A DNA stretch of 64,000 nt, taken from positions 58,601 to 122,600 of the forward strand of contig NZ_BMYW01000010.1 of the NCBI RefSeq assembly GCF_014652475.1. The letters are read 5' to 3'. Shown piece by piece: positions 49,801-58,143 of this stretch. A model generated the notes under the pieces. That model had not been told where the DNA came from and made no database searches. It worked only from the letters and a program-made list of their open reading frames with translations. A program made the position numbers and the translations under genes. The stretch's first letter is position 1. Each line of letters starts with the position of its first letter. This stretch comes from Vogesella alkaliphila (GTDB taxonomy: Bacteria > Pseudomonadota > Gammaproteobacteria > Burkholderiales > Chromobacteriaceae).

Positions 49801-49958
49801 CGGAAGCGGTAATCGCCGGCCAGCGCCTCGTCGCCGGTCAGGCTCAGCGGCAGCAGCGCCTCGCCCCAGCGGCTGCCATCGCCCAGTTGCAGACTGAGCA
49901 GGCGCTGGTCCTGGTTGAAGGCGGACGCGAAGCTGGCGAGCAGGTCGGAGAGATTCAT
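46890..49958 (-). CDS. vgrG: T6SS spike protein VgrG with C-terminal adaptor extension
   Basis: VgrG trimers tip the Hcp tube and carry effectors. The 1022-residue protein has the gp27-like part (residues 1-380), the gp5/OB fold with HAHGRIKVQFHWQ-type sequence near 440, the beta-helix DUF2345 domain, and an extra tail of about 170 residues from about 850. The tail starts with a beta-rich segment (PVVGAPYAVKFADGSLIEGML) like the transthyretin-type adaptors of VgrG and ends in an acidic, His-rich stretch. The effector gene follows after 2 bases. Its first 1687 bases match the plus-strand vgrG at 62314 with no net length change. Confidence 0.95.
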   Translation of the reverse strand: MNLSDLLASFASAFNQDQRLLSLQLGDGSRWGEALLPLSLTGDEALAGDYRFRVECLSASDGIELKSLLGLPVRLGIAGADGSETIRCGVVSAAEALGSDGGFAKYALTVEPPFALLRLRQTSRVFQDLSVDAIVRQLFAEHAAANPVFAAGQALDFVLSGPLPSRSYCLQYRESDHDFVCRLLREEGLSWRYEHLDGDTPQVQLVAFDDPYSLPAANVERVRFHRSDATEEEDGLTRWDGARQIVPGSVALATYDYQPVATGHSGDESALDQGLDGSRLQSSLQHYDAPGAYYASDAEQLSHYARLRQQAHDAQAKTFTGGGAVRGLGAGQWFRLDEHPAHDGDAPEQREFVVTRQRFRVRNNLPAELARSLPAALRPTLAASGENGDAPFRSEFDAQRRGLPLTPAYASSTFAKPTARGAQTATVVGPANEEVHTDAHGRIKVQFHWQRPDEHPDSGANLDERSSCWLRVAMPSAGAGWGHQFIPRIGQEVLVDFIEGDIDRPVITGVLYNGSHPPPAFSGAGSLPANRTLSGIKSKEHHGGQYNELLFDDTPGEVRAKLSSEHGSTQLNQGYLAHPRADGKATPRGDGFELRTDQHGAIRAGHGLLLSTEAQTGAGGKQLARDGAQSQLDAALSLAQSLADTASAQLADTLETGPTEIKPDNGKGANKTDGHLQHHVAALKAWEAGSNTDKDGKTAKEQAGQQPLLILSAPAGLAAATDNSLTLAAGTNIDQVAQRDLNQTSGRRWLHNVGQHISLFVAGVKDKVSLKLIAAKGKVQVQAQSDAMELTADKDITITSCKGKVVISAKQDILLTSGGGYIKLSGGNIDIHCPGTVSVKGAEHALSGGASLSPTLPFIPKPENKPNWLELNYRYQNMQPVVGAPYAVKFADGSLIEGMLDEQGHARLDGIPAEGVEEIVYGWDSREAAPWQTQETNPIKGALPTSVEEAKTLLEQYLTAEEAYLEDNYFPDEIEVILSEKYGAELRYDHHYDDYILAHEKPASDDYRHEHPQDPPAPKGAN
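48272..49958 (-). repeat. Inverted vgrG duplication, copy 1
   Basis: Collinear with 62314-64000 in opposite orientation; the copies differ by scattered substitutions and no net indel over 1687 bases. Confidence 0.92.
48809..48830. repeat. 22-bp palindromic repeat-motif pair inside vgrG (copy 1)
   Basis: Two opposed motifs join as CCAACGTTGG at the centre; the other vgrG copy has CCAACCTTGG at the same place (63442-63463). It encodes LRPTLAAS in a region between gp27-like and gp5-like parts. Confidence 0.88.
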
Positions 49959-49972
49959 GGGAACAGTACGGG

Positions 49973-50458
49973 TTAACCGTTGAAAGTAACGCGGGCAGCG
50001 TGCAGGTGCTGAACGGTGTCGATCTTGAGGACGATGCGCTTGGCGGCAATGCCGTTGTCCACCAGCAGTTTCTTGACGGTCTCTGCCCGAGCGCGGGCCG
50101 CGGCCGGCGCATTGCCGACTTCACGACGGTCGCAGTAGCCGGTGATGATGATCTGTTTGGCAATGACCAGCGCCGGGGCCAGGGCACGGACCTGTTGTTC
50201 GGTAAGGGGGCTCAGCTTGGCGCTCATCTTGTCAAATGGCACCAGGGTCGGGTCGGCGACGACGGCCTTGTTGCCGGTGGCTTCCTGTACTTTGGCGGTA
50301 GCCTGCTCCACGCCCTCTGCGACTTTCACGACGATGGCCTTGCTTTCCTGGGCCTGGACGGTGGCAGGATCAGGGGGCGGGGTTTTGTTCTTGCGGCTAT
50401 TGGCGCAGCCCAGCAGCAGCGCCGTGCTGATGGCCAGAATGGTGAGGCGATAAAACAT
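49973..50458 (-). CDS. OmpA-like lipoprotein associated with the T6SS
   Basis: The 161-residue protein has a lipoprotein signal ending LLGC (Cys18) and a C-terminal OmpA-like segment (IIITGYCDRREVGNAPAAARARAETVKKLLVDNGIAAKRI, cited in part: ARAETVKKLL). OmpA-like domains bind peptidoglycan. The TssL of this system lacks such a domain, so this lipoprotein may anchor the membrane complex to the wall. The start at 50458 has GAAGGG upstream. It lies between hcp and vgrG on the same strand. Confidence 0.85.
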   Translation of the reverse strand: MFYRLTILAISTALLLGCANSRKNKTPPPDPATVQAQESKAIVVKVAEGVEQATAKVQEATGNKAVVADPTLVPFDKMSAKLSPLTEQQVRALAPALVIAKQIIITGYCDRREVGNAPAAARARAETVKKLLVDNGIAAKRIVLKIDTVQHLHAARVTFNG

Positions 50459-50473
50459 GATGCATCCCTTCAA

Positions 50474-50506
50474 GGCCGGAGCCGCGATGCAAGGCGGACT
50501 CCGGCC
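50474..50506 (-). other. Hairpin downstream of hcp
   Basis: GGCCGGAG and CTCCGGCC form an 8-bp stem with a 17-base loop just after the hcp stop. With no T tract, it could protect the 3' end of an hcp transcript. Confidence 0.5.
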
Positions 50507-50517
50507 GGCAAAACGGC

Positions 50518-51015
50518 TTAGGCGATTACTTTGTTGGCAGTCAGGTCCCAGCCGGCGCTGACGTTACCGCCACCTGCGCCGTCGGCACGTTTCTGCTGGG
50601 TGTAAGTCCACTTGATCTTGCCGTAGCTGAAGCTGACCTTTTCGCTAGGGAAGCCGGCATCGTTGGCGGAGCCATTCGGTTCAACCTTAGAGATCAGAAC
50701 CTGCTCCATCTTGATTTCCATGTACTTCACCTTGTCACCGCCGGCACGGCACAGCTCGATGGTGATCTCCTTGATGTGCTTGCCGGTGCAGCATGCCTCG
50801 TAGATCTTCGGGCTGGCCTTGTCCAGGAAGTGGGTGATTTCGTACTGGCCGTGGTTGACACGTTCGGCGGTGGCGCCGCCGGCGGAGCTGGCGGTAGCCT
50901 GGGCTGGCTGTTCGATCAGGTGGGAAAAAGACTGGATCTCGATCCAGTCCTTGTGTTGGTCATCGGTGCTTTCGCCCGGAATGCCGTCGATTTTCAGAAA
51001 GGCGTCAAATGCCAT
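50518..51015 (-). CDS. hcp: T6SS tube protein Hcp
   Basis: Hcp hexamers stack into the inner tube. The 165-residue protein begins MAFDAFLKIDGIPGESTDDQH and contains ITHFLDKASPKIYEACCTGK and EIKMEQVLISKVEP, all typical of Hcp1. The start at 51015 has GGAG eight bases upstream. A hairpin with T tract (51034-51056) sits between tssC and hcp and a second hairpin follows the gene, suggesting a separately stabilised hcp transcript. Confidence 0.97.
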   Translation of the reverse strand: MAFDAFLKIDGIPGESTDDQHKDWIEIQSFSHLIEQPAQATASSAGGATAERVNHGQYEITHFLDKASPKIYEACCTGKHIKEITIELCRAGGDKVKYMEIKMEQVLISKVEPNGSANDAGFPSEKVSFSYGKIKWTYTQQKRADGAGGGNVSAGWDLTANKVIA

Positions 51016-51033
51016 TTGGATTCTCCAAGAGTA

Positions 51034-51056
51034 ATAAAAAGGAAGCAATGCTTCCT
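51034..51056 (-). terminator. Hairpin with T tract between tssC and hcp
   Basis: On the minus strand AGGAAGC and GCTTCCT form a 7-bp stem with a 3-base loop, followed by five T residues. It lies only about 20 bases before the hcp start, so it is either a weak terminator of tssC or a processing/stability element at the 5' end of hcp mRNA. Confidence 0.7.
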
Positions 51057-51106
51057 GAGTGCATGCCCGCGACGGCAACGCGAGGCGCCGCCGCGGGGGA
51101 AAGGCG

Positions 51107-52591
51107 TTAGCCTGCCGGCTGTGGCAGCTCGGCAACCAAACGCAGGGAAATGGTGAGTTCGTCCAGCTGGAAGTGCGGACGCAGGAAGGCCGCCGCACGG
51201 TAGACGCCAGGCTTGCCCGGCACTTCCACCACGTCCACGCGGGCCTCGCGCAGTGGGTACTTGGCCTTGGCTTCCTGGCTGGCGGAGTCGTCCAGCAGCA
51301 CGTACTGCGCCAGCCAGGTGTTCAGGAAGTCCTGCACGTTCTGGCGCGAGGCGAAGCTGCCGATCTTGTCGCGCATGATGGATTTCATGTAGTGCGCGAT
51401 GCGCGACACCGCAAAGATGTAGGGCAGCTGGGTGGACAGGCGCGCGTTGGCGTTGGCCGCATCGGTGTTGTAGGTCTTGGCTTTCTGTATCGACTGGCCA
51501 CCAAAGAAGGCGGCGTAGTCGGTGTTCTTGCAGTGCACCAGCGAGATGAAACCCAGGTCGGACAGCAGCTTTTCGGTACGGTCGGTGACGGCGACTTCGG
51601 TCGGGCACTTGAGCGCCACCTCGCCGTCGTCGGTCTTGAAGGTGTGAGCCGGCAGGCCTTCCACCAGACCGCCGCCCTCCACGCCGCGAATGGCGGCCAG
51701 CCAGCCGTACTGGGCAAAGGCATCGGTCAGGCGGGCGGCGTAGGCGTAGGCGGCGTTGGTCCACAGATATTTGTCGTGGTTGCTGCCATCGACGTTTTCC
51801 TCGAAGTCGAAGGCCTCTACCGGGACGTTGTCGCGGCCGTAGGGCAGGCGGCCAAGGACGTGTGGCAGCACCATGCCGACGTAGCGCGAGTCTTCCGATT
51901 CACGGAAAGATTTCCATTTGGCATATTCGACGGTGTCAAAAATCTTGGCCAGGTCGCGTGGCTTGCCGATGTCGGTGAAGCTTTCCAGACCGAACAGGCC
52001 GGGAGAGGCAGAGGAGATCAGCGGTGCATGCGCCGAGGCGGCCACATGGGACAGCTCGTCCAGCAGGTAGAAGTCCTCCGGGTGACGGGTGAATTCGTAG
52101 TCGCCCACCAGTGCGGCATAAGGCGCGCCACCAAAGGTGCCGTACTCTTCCTCGTAGATTTTCTTGAACAGGGCGCTCTGGTCGAACTCCGGAGAGGCCT
52201 TGAAGTCCTTGACCAGGTCCTTCTTGCTGGCATTGAGCACCTTGATCTTCAGCATGGTGCTGGTTTCGGATTGCATCACCAGATACTTCAGTCCGCGCCA
52301 GGAGGCTTCCAGCTTCTGGAATTCGGGGTGATGCATCACTTCGTTCAGCTGGGATGACAGAATGGCATCCAGTTCGGCAATGCGTGCATCGATGCTGGCA
52401 CTGAGGTCGCGCGACACCGTCACGCTGCCTTCCAGCACCTGGGCCACCAGCTCTCCGATCAGGTCGCGGGTGTGGCCTTTTTCGCTTTCATTGGTGGCGA
52501 TGCGGCTCTGGTCGATGATGCTGTCGAGCAGGCTGCTGGCATCCAGGGCCGCAGGGTTGGCCGCAGTGTCCAGTTGTTGTGCTGTGCTCAT
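51107..52591 (-). CDS. tssC: T6SS sheath large subunit TssC (VipB)
   Basis: TssC forms, with TssB, the contractile sheath around the Hcp tube. The 494-residue protein has the family hallmarks NEVMHHPEFQKLEASWRGL, YSPGLFGLES-like SASPGLFGLESFTDIGKP, and the C-terminal REARVDVVEVPGKPGVY. It follows tssB by 3 bases. Length is normal. Confidence 0.97.
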   Translation of the reverse strand: MSTAQQLDTAANPAALDASSLLDSIIDQSRIATNESEKGHTRDLIGELVAQVLEGSVTVSRDLSASIDARIAELDAILSSQLNEVMHHPEFQKLEASWRGLKYLVMQSETSTMLKIKVLNASKKDLVKDFKASPEFDQSALFKKIYEEEYGTFGGAPYAALVGDYEFTRHPEDFYLLDELSHVAASAHAPLISSASPGLFGLESFTDIGKPRDLAKIFDTVEYAKWKSFRESEDSRYVGMVLPHVLGRLPYGRDNVPVEAFDFEENVDGSNHDKYLWTNAAYAYAARLTDAFAQYGWLAAIRGVEGGGLVEGLPAHTFKTDDGEVALKCPTEVAVTDRTEKLLSDLGFISLVHCKNTDYAAFFGGQSIQKAKTYNTDAANANARLSTQLPYIFAVSRIAHYMKSIMRDKIGSFASRQNVQDFLNTWLAQYVLLDDSASQEAKAKYPLREARVDVVEVPGKPGVYRAAAFLRPHFQLDELTISLRLVAELPQPAG

Positions 52592-52594
52592 GGC

Positions 52595-53107
52595 TTACTC
52601 CCCTGTGTGGTCGCTGTGGGCGGATTGACTGATCTGGCGTAGCTTCTCGGTATCACGTACCACTTCATCCAGTAGCTCTTCCAGTTTGTCGTTGCCGGCC
52701 AGCTTGTTGCGCAGGTCGGCCAAGCGGGTGCGGGCTTCCAGCAAACGCTGGAGCGGCTCGACCTGGGCCACCACGTTCTGCGGCTCGAAGTCGGCCAGCT
52801 CGTTGAAGTTCAGCTCCATCGCCAGCTGGCTGCCGTCATCCTGCAACTTGTTGTCCACCTTGATGGCCAGCCGCGGCGCCATGCCCTTGAGTACTTCGTC
52901 GAAGTTGTCGCGGTCGATCTGCACGAACTTGCGCTCTTTCATCTTGGGCAGCGGGTTCTTGCTGTGGCCGGAGTAGTCGCCCAGCACGCCCAGTACGAAG
53001 GGCAGCTCCTTGGTTTCGATGGCATCGCCGATCTCGACGTCGTAGGTGATCTGTACGCGAGGCGGGCGAACCCGCGACAGTTTTTTCTGGGTGCTTTCTT
53101 TGCTCAT
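52595..53107 (-). CDS. tssB: T6SS sheath small subunit TssB (VipA)
   Basis: The 170-residue protein matches TssB: SRVRPPRVQITYDVEIGDA, LPFVLGVLGDYSG and the C-terminal helix RLADLRNKLAGNDKLEELL. It assembles with TssC into the sheath and carries the region recognised by ClpV for recycling. It lies 3 bases upstream of tssC and 43 bases downstream of tagF. Confidence 0.97.
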   Translation of the reverse strand: MSKESTQKKLSRVRPPRVQITYDVEIGDAIETKELPFVLGVLGDYSGHSKNPLPKMKERKFVQIDRDNFDEVLKGMAPRLAIKVDNKLQDDGSQLAMELNFNELADFEPQNVVAQVEPLQRLLEARTRLADLRNKLAGNDKLEELLDEVVRDTEKLRQISQSAHSDHTGE

Positions 53108-53150
53108 GGTATGGCTCTCGAAAAAGATGGTCTGTCAGGGTTGAACGGTG

Positions 53151-54170
53151 TCAGGCGATGCTGCGGGCAAGGCTGGCGACCAGGTCGCGCAACTGCGCGA
53201 GATTGAGGCCGGGGTCGTTCAGGCGCCGGCCCAGGATGTAGCTGGCCTCGGCATAGGACTGGTGGCGGCGCCACGGTGCCTGCTCGTCGCCGATGTCCAC
53301 CACGTAGCGCGCGTTCAGCGGTTCGCCCCAGCACTGCGCCACGATGTGCGCGTCCGGCGAACGCGGCTGCAGCGCCAGGAAGCGGCCTTCCGGGCGGTTG
53401 ATCAGCAGGCATTGCGCATCGTCGTCGCCATGTGCACCGGCCGCGGCCTGGTACAGTGTCAGCCAGGTGGCGGCGGCCAACATGTCTTCGCCGTCGGCGG
53501 CCGGCAGCGGCAGCAGGTAGGTCTGTGCGCACAGGCTGTCGTGGAAACGACGCTGCATCTGGCTGTGGAAGATGAAGGCCAGCAGGGTGGCTTCCAGCGA
53601 TTGCCCCTGCAGGCGGGCGAGCAGGCTGTCCAGTTGCGCTGCTGCGGTAGTGGCCAGGTGGTGGCCCAGCAGCTGCTCCGCCAGCGCCACGTCGTCGCTG
53701 GAGGCGGCGCCGAACAGAGACTGCGCTTCCAGGAACTGTCGGCAGGCCACCATTTCCACCGCGTTGTCGATGGCACTGGCCAGCTGGTCCTTCAGTCCGG
53801 AAAAGAACAGCTCGCAGGCAAGCAGCAGCACGGCCAGCGGCGGCAGTTCCAGACTGGCCGGCAGCTGAGTGGCTGCCACCAGCGGGTAATTGCGACCGCT
53901 TTCATCGTGGCTGGGTTGAATCACGCCCAGCGACAGCCAGGCGTGGTCCCGGCTGCGCAGCACGAAGCAGGAGCCTGGCATGCCGCGATAACGGCTGATC
54001 GCTTCCGGTGTCTGGGAGAGCAGGCTGATGCTGTCTGCCAGTAGCTGATCCAGCTGTGCGGCCGCCGGGTGGCTAGCGTTAAGGCGGATGAAGTCGCCAC
54101 GACGTGGCAGCTTGCCGAAAATGCAGAACGAGGCTGCGACTTCCTGGGTACGTTTGAAAGTGAAGCTCAA
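53151..54170 (-). CDS. tagF: T6SS regulatory protein TagF (ImpM/SciT family)
   Basis: The 339-residue protein begins with the TagF core: SFCIFGKLPRRGDFIRLNASHP, GSCFVLRSRDHAWLSLGVIQ and DESGRNYPLVAA. TagF represses T6SS assembly after translation; in Pseudomonas it works with the PpkA-PppA-Fha pathway. Here the C-terminal half (about residues 215-339) is an extension that looks like a second domain, reminiscent of TagF-PppA fusions, but no PP2C motif is seen. It is between tssM and tssB. Confidence 0.9.
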   Translation of the reverse strand: MSFTFKRTQEVAASFCIFGKLPRRGDFIRLNASHPAAAQLDQLLADSISLLSQTPEAISRYRGMPGSCFVLRSRDHAWLSLGVIQPSHDESGRNYPLVAATQLPASLELPPLAVLLLACELFFSGLKDQLASAIDNAVEMVACRQFLEAQSLFGAASSDDVALAEQLLGHHLATTAAAQLDSLLARLQGQSLEATLLAFIFHSQMQRRFHDSLCAQTYLLPLPAADGEDMLAAATWLTLYQAAAGAHGDDDAQCLLINRPEGRFLALQPRSPDAHIVAQCWGEPLNARYVVDIGDEQAPWRRHQSYAEASYILGRRLNDPGLNLAQLRDLVASLARSIA

Positions 54171-54186
54171 GACCTTGCTCCCCCGA

Positions 54187-57100
54187 TTACAACGTCACGC
54201 GCTCGGGCAACGTCAGTTTGTTGAGACGGCTTAACTGCAGTGGGTTCACGCCGCTGAGTACCCGGAAATTTGCCCGCACGATCAAGGGCTCACCTTCTGC
54301 CTTGCGCAATGACCAGGCCAGCTGGGTGCCATCCGGACCGTCCTGCACGACTTTGGCGCTCGATAGCAGGCGCATCAGTCCCATGCCGCCGGGATGGTTG
54401 GCCACCACAGTGTTGGCCCCGGTGTAGGACAACGCCTGGATGCGGGCGCCTGCGGTCTGGCTGCTGCCATTCCAGGTAAAGGGCTGCCAGAGTTGCGGGC
54501 CGTTGCGGTAGCGCAGTTCCTGGCCGTCGATGTCGAACACGATTTCCGACAGGCCGGGCGTGGGCTGCGGCTGCAACTCAAAGCGCAAGCCGTCGCCATC
54601 CTGCAGCTGGCCATTGGCCAGGGCGGACAGGCTGCTGACGCTGCTGAGGAAGGCCGGGTTGAACTTGATGCCCAGCTCACCCCACGCGCGCGGCACCAGT
54701 TCATCGCCGCGTTTTTGCACCAGGCCGGCAAGGTATTTGTTGATGAAACGGTCCAGCGTGCCGTCATTGGCCTTCAGGAAACGGTTGATCTCGGCTATCG
54801 ATGCCGTACTGCCGGCATCGCTGAAGGGGTACTTGGCGGCCAGCTGGCGCCATTGCGGCAACACCTCAGCGGCCCAAGCCTGATTGATGTCGGTGCTGAC
54901 CGGGCCAAGCAGGGCGCTGTAGGAGTGGCTGAGCGGTCGTACCAGCATCGGCCGTACCATGCCGATGGTCTCGGGTGTACTTTGTGCCAGCAGTGCGTTG
55001 TCGACGTAGGCAATGCTGTCTGCCAGTTCGGAGCCGCTATTGTTGAAGGTGGCCTGCAAGGTGGCGCGGGACAGGGCGCCGGGATCGTCCGTGCTGGCAA
55101 TCGCCCCCAGTTTGGCCTTCAACTTGGCCAGCTGCTCAAGGTAGCCGTAAAGCGGGGCGCTCTCCCCCTTGACCAGTTGGGCGACGCCGGCAAACTGCTG
55201 GCCTACTTCGCCGTAGAGCTTGCCGTTCTGTGCACTATCACTGCTGCCGCCCTTTAGCAGGTTGGCCGTTTTTTCCAGCACCGACTGCTTGGCCGTTTCC
55301 AGTGAGCGGTTCAGCTCTGACGGGTTATCCCACGCCGTTTCCGTGGCCGCCCGCGTCAGGATCAGCTTGATGGGGGAATTTTCCCGGTCGGCCAGGCGTG
55401 TCATGGCCGACGCCGACTGTGCGGGAGAGGTGAAGTCGCGCACGGTGACGCCCTGCAGGAATTTTTTCCAGCTGGCACTGTAGGCGGCACGGTACTGGGC
55501 CTCCAGGGCGGCGCGGTTTTTCTCGCTGTCACCATCCTTGCCGAGGTTGTCCTGGCTGCTTGCGGCCAACACCCAGTCATCGCTGCGGATTTCCCCCTTG
55601 CTGGCCTCCTCTATCGCGCCTTTGACATACTGATCCCATGCTTCACGGGTAAAGGCGCCTTCCACCATCTGGCTACCTGCCATGATGTCCAGATCGCGGT
55701 TGTTGAGAATCCGTGCGACGGTCAGTGGCGAAAAGCGGGTATTGGCACGGGCACGAATTTCATTGAACACACGCTCTTCGGCAGACATGCGTTTGAAGGA
55801 GCCGCGCAGCACTTCTCTGGCCTGGGTGACCACGCGCAGGTTGGGCGTGATCAATGGCAGATCCGGTGCCTTGACCTGGCTGATATAGAACGCCAGCAAT
55901 TTTTCAGCTACCGCCATGATTTCTTCCGTACTGTATGAGCCGCGCTGGGTTTCGAGGTAGGGGCGCCAGTAACGTGGCAACTGGTCTGCCAGATGGGCCG
56001 CCTCCATGCGCTGCGGCTGGTACAGCATCAGGTAGGTTTTCAGCGCGTTGTAACTGGCATCCAGCTGTGGCGTTTTGACCGCGGCCGGGGATGCCGCAGC
56101 GGCCTCGACCGTGGCTGGCAGAGCTGGGGTGACGGCTTGTGACGCCGAAGTACGGATGCCGGGGGACCAGCTGGCGTGACGCAAACCGAATCCGGCCGCT
56201 TGCCAGCGGTTGGCTGCCTGCGCTGGAGACGCGCGGCGCCACCAGGCTACAGGGCGGGTGTGATGGACGCTCGCCGCCAGCACGACCGGACGTGCCCGGT
56301 AGTCATTGGCAATCGCTCCCAGCTGAATGTTGGGCAGCGGCCGGGCTTGCGGTCGTGGACGGAGCTTGGGTCTGGGTTTGCTTGGCGCCGGTGCGACCGG
56401 CTTCGCTTGCTGGGTTTGTACCGCTGGCAGCGGCATGACCGGCGCAGGAACGTGGGGCTGCTCCAGTGTCTGCAGGGTGGTTTCCAGGTTGCGTTGCACC
56501 GGTGTCAGCATCACGGCCTTGATGCCGGCAAAGTACTCGTTACGCAGGGCCGTCTCCAGCGGCTCTCCCTGGTAGAGGCCGACGCCAATCTGCCAGGGCG
56601 CCCCTTCGGTGCGGTAAGCCTGTAGTTGTTCCAGGCGGGTTTGCATCTGCTGCAGTGCGCGCAGCTTGTCGTACAACTGGCTGGATGCGGCCAGCTTGCG
56701 GGCGTCCTCCCGTTCCTTGCTGATATCCGCCAGCAATTGTTGGTTGCCGACATAGGACCAACTCCACAGCCCGGCCAGGGTGCACAGCGACAGGATACCG
56801 GCGGCCATGGCAGCCATCCGCCAGCGGCTGCCGCCACGACCACTCTGGCGCGAGATCAGATGCTGGTCGGGAAACAGGACCTTGCGGAACAGGTCGCCAA
56901 GGAAAAAGCTGTAAGAGGCCGCCGCCTGTTGCCGGTCGCCCTGTGCCGGCGCCAGATCGAACTGGCTCTGCACCCGGCTGGCGGCGACGATACGCGGTGT
57001 GCCCTCCTGCAGGGCGCTGGTGAAGTAAAAACCGCGCAACAGCGGGCGGGCATGGTAAGGGTCGTCCTCGTACAGCAGGCTGACAAACTTCACCACGGCG

Positions 57101-58122
57101 TCCTTCAACCCGTGGAATTCGATCGGGAAGGCAAAGTGTGCCGGACGCACCTGATCGCCGCGGTATTGCAGCAATTTTTCTTCGCCGGCTTGCACCAGGC
57201 CGCGATAGAGCAACTCGAACTGCTGCGAAGCGACGGTGGCGGCATCAAAGCCGTGGCCCTGGTTGGCCGTCAGGGTGCTGCCCCAGACCCGGTCGCGTTC
57301 TTCTTCCGGCATGTCCTGGAAAAATTCGGCAAAGCCACCAAGCAGGTCAAGTTTGGTGAATACCAGGTAAATCGGGACGTGCAGCCCGAAGGTGCTGCAG
57401 ACTTCATGAATGCGTTCACGCACCTGCCTTGCGTACAGGGCAAAGCCCTCGCTGTGATGCTGTGCCAGTTCCGGCAGACTGATGGCAACCAGAATGCCGT
57501 TGACCGGCGCTTTGGCGCGGTGCTTCTTCAGCAGCTTCAGGAAGGCCAGCCACTCGCTTCGATCCTCGCTTTGCGTGGCGTAGCGTCCTGCGGTATCCAG
57601 CAAGACGCCTTCAGTAGAAAAAAACCAGTCGCAGTTACGCGTGCCACCTACGCCCTGGATGCCGCTCTTGTCGCTGAACGGGAAGCTGAGGCCGGATTGC
57701 AGGATGGCCGAGCTTTTGCCGGCGGCGGGATGGCCAATGATCATGTACCAGGGCAGCTCATACAGGGCGGCCGCACCGCTGCTGCTGCCCAGTTTGGATT
57801 TCTTGAGCGTATCGATGGCAGCCAGCAGGCGCTGGCGCAGCAGGGTCACTTCGGCACGTTTTTCCGAGCCGGCATGAATCACGGCGTCATCAGCCTGCTG
57901 GCGCAACATTTTTTCCAGCAGACCGCCGGCACGTTTTGCCAGCAGCTGGCCGATCAGCAGGCTGACGACCCATAGCAGCATGATTGCGATGATGCAGCCC
58001 AGCCGAGCCTCCATGGTCTCCAGTCCCAGCCACTCTCCGAGAAACCAGACCAGAGCGATCAGGATCAGGAATCCGATCGCCGAGGCCATCTTGGCATGTT
58101 GTCGCCAACCTTTTTTCAACAC
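54187..58122 (-). CDS. tssM: T6SS membrane complex protein TssM (IcmF family)
   Basis: The 1311-residue inner-membrane protein has two N-terminal membrane helices (about residues 12-33 and 41-61), a cytosolic NTPase-like domain with Walker A GHPAAGKS (130-137), a third helix near 430-455 and a long periplasmic part with the IcmF C-terminal domain that contacts TssJ. A Pro/Ala-rich segment of about 130 residues (roughly 555-687, including KPRPKLRPRPQARP) interrupts the periplasmic part and is not a usual TssM feature. It lies 21 bases downstream of the tagX-like gene. Confidence 0.95.
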   Translation of the reverse strand: MLKKGWRQHAKMASAIGFLILIALVWFLGEWLGLETMEARLGCIIAIMLLWVVSLLIGQLLAKRAGGLLEKMLRQQADDAVIHAGSEKRAEVTLLRQRLLAAIDTLKKSKLGSSSGAAALYELPWYMIIGHPAAGKSSAILQSGLSFPFSDKSGIQGVGGTRNCDWFFSTEGVLLDTAGRYATQSEDRSEWLAFLKLLKKHRAKAPVNGILVAISLPELAQHHSEGFALYARQVRERIHEVCSTFGLHVPIYLVFTKLDLLGGFAEFFQDMPEEERDRVWGSTLTANQGHGFDAATVASQQFELLYRGLVQAGEEKLLQYRGDQVRPAHFAFPIEFHGLKDAVVKFVSLLYEDDPYHARPLLRGFYFTSALQEGTPRIVAASRVQSQFDLAPAQGDRQQAAASYSFFLGDLFRKVLFPDQHLISRQSGRGGSRWRMAAMAAGILSLCTLAGLWSWSYVGNQQLLADISKEREDARKLAASSQLYDKLRALQQMQTRLEQLQAYRTEGAPWQIGVGLYQGEPLETALRNEYFAGIKAVMLTPVQRNLETTLQTLEQPHVPAPVMPLPAVQTQQAKPVAPAPSKPRPKLRPRPQARPLPNIQLGAIANDYRARPVVLAASVHHTRPVAWWRRASPAQAANRWQAAGFGLRHASWSPGIRTSASQAVTPALPATVEAAAASPAAVKTPQLDASYNALKTYLMLYQPQRMEAAHLADQLPRYWRPYLETQRGSYSTEEIMAVAEKLLAFYISQVKAPDLPLITPNLRVVTQAREVLRGSFKRMSAEERVFNEIRARANTRFSPLTVARILNNRDLDIMAGSQMVEGAFTREAWDQYVKGAIEEASKGEIRSDDWVLAASSQDNLGKDGDSEKNRAALEAQYRAAYSASWKKFLQGVTVRDFTSPAQSASAMTRLADRENSPIKLILTRAATETAWDNPSELNRSLETAKQSVLEKTANLLKGGSSDSAQNGKLYGEVGQQFAGVAQLVKGESAPLYGYLEQLAKLKAKLGAIASTDDPGALSRATLQATFNNSGSELADSIAYVDNALLAQSTPETIGMVRPMLVRPLSHSYSALLGPVSTDINQAWAAEVLPQWRQLAAKYPFSDAGSTASIAEINRFLKANDGTLDRFINKYLAGLVQKRGDELVPRAWGELGIKFNPAFLSSVSSLSALANGQLQDGDGLRFELQPQPTPGLSEIVFDIDGQELRYRNGPQLWQPFTWNGSSQTAGARIQALSYTGANTVVANHPGGMGLMRLLSSAKVVQDGPDGTQLAWSLRKAEGEPLIVRANFRVLSGVNPLQLSRLNKLTLPERVTL

Positions 58123-58143
58123 CGTGCTTACCTTCCTATTGGT

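Noticed and set aside
53150..53800. A PP2C phosphatase domain fused to TagF
   Set aside because: The C-terminal extension of TagF lacks the DGMGG and GDN metal-binding motifs, so a fusion to a phosphatase is not supported.
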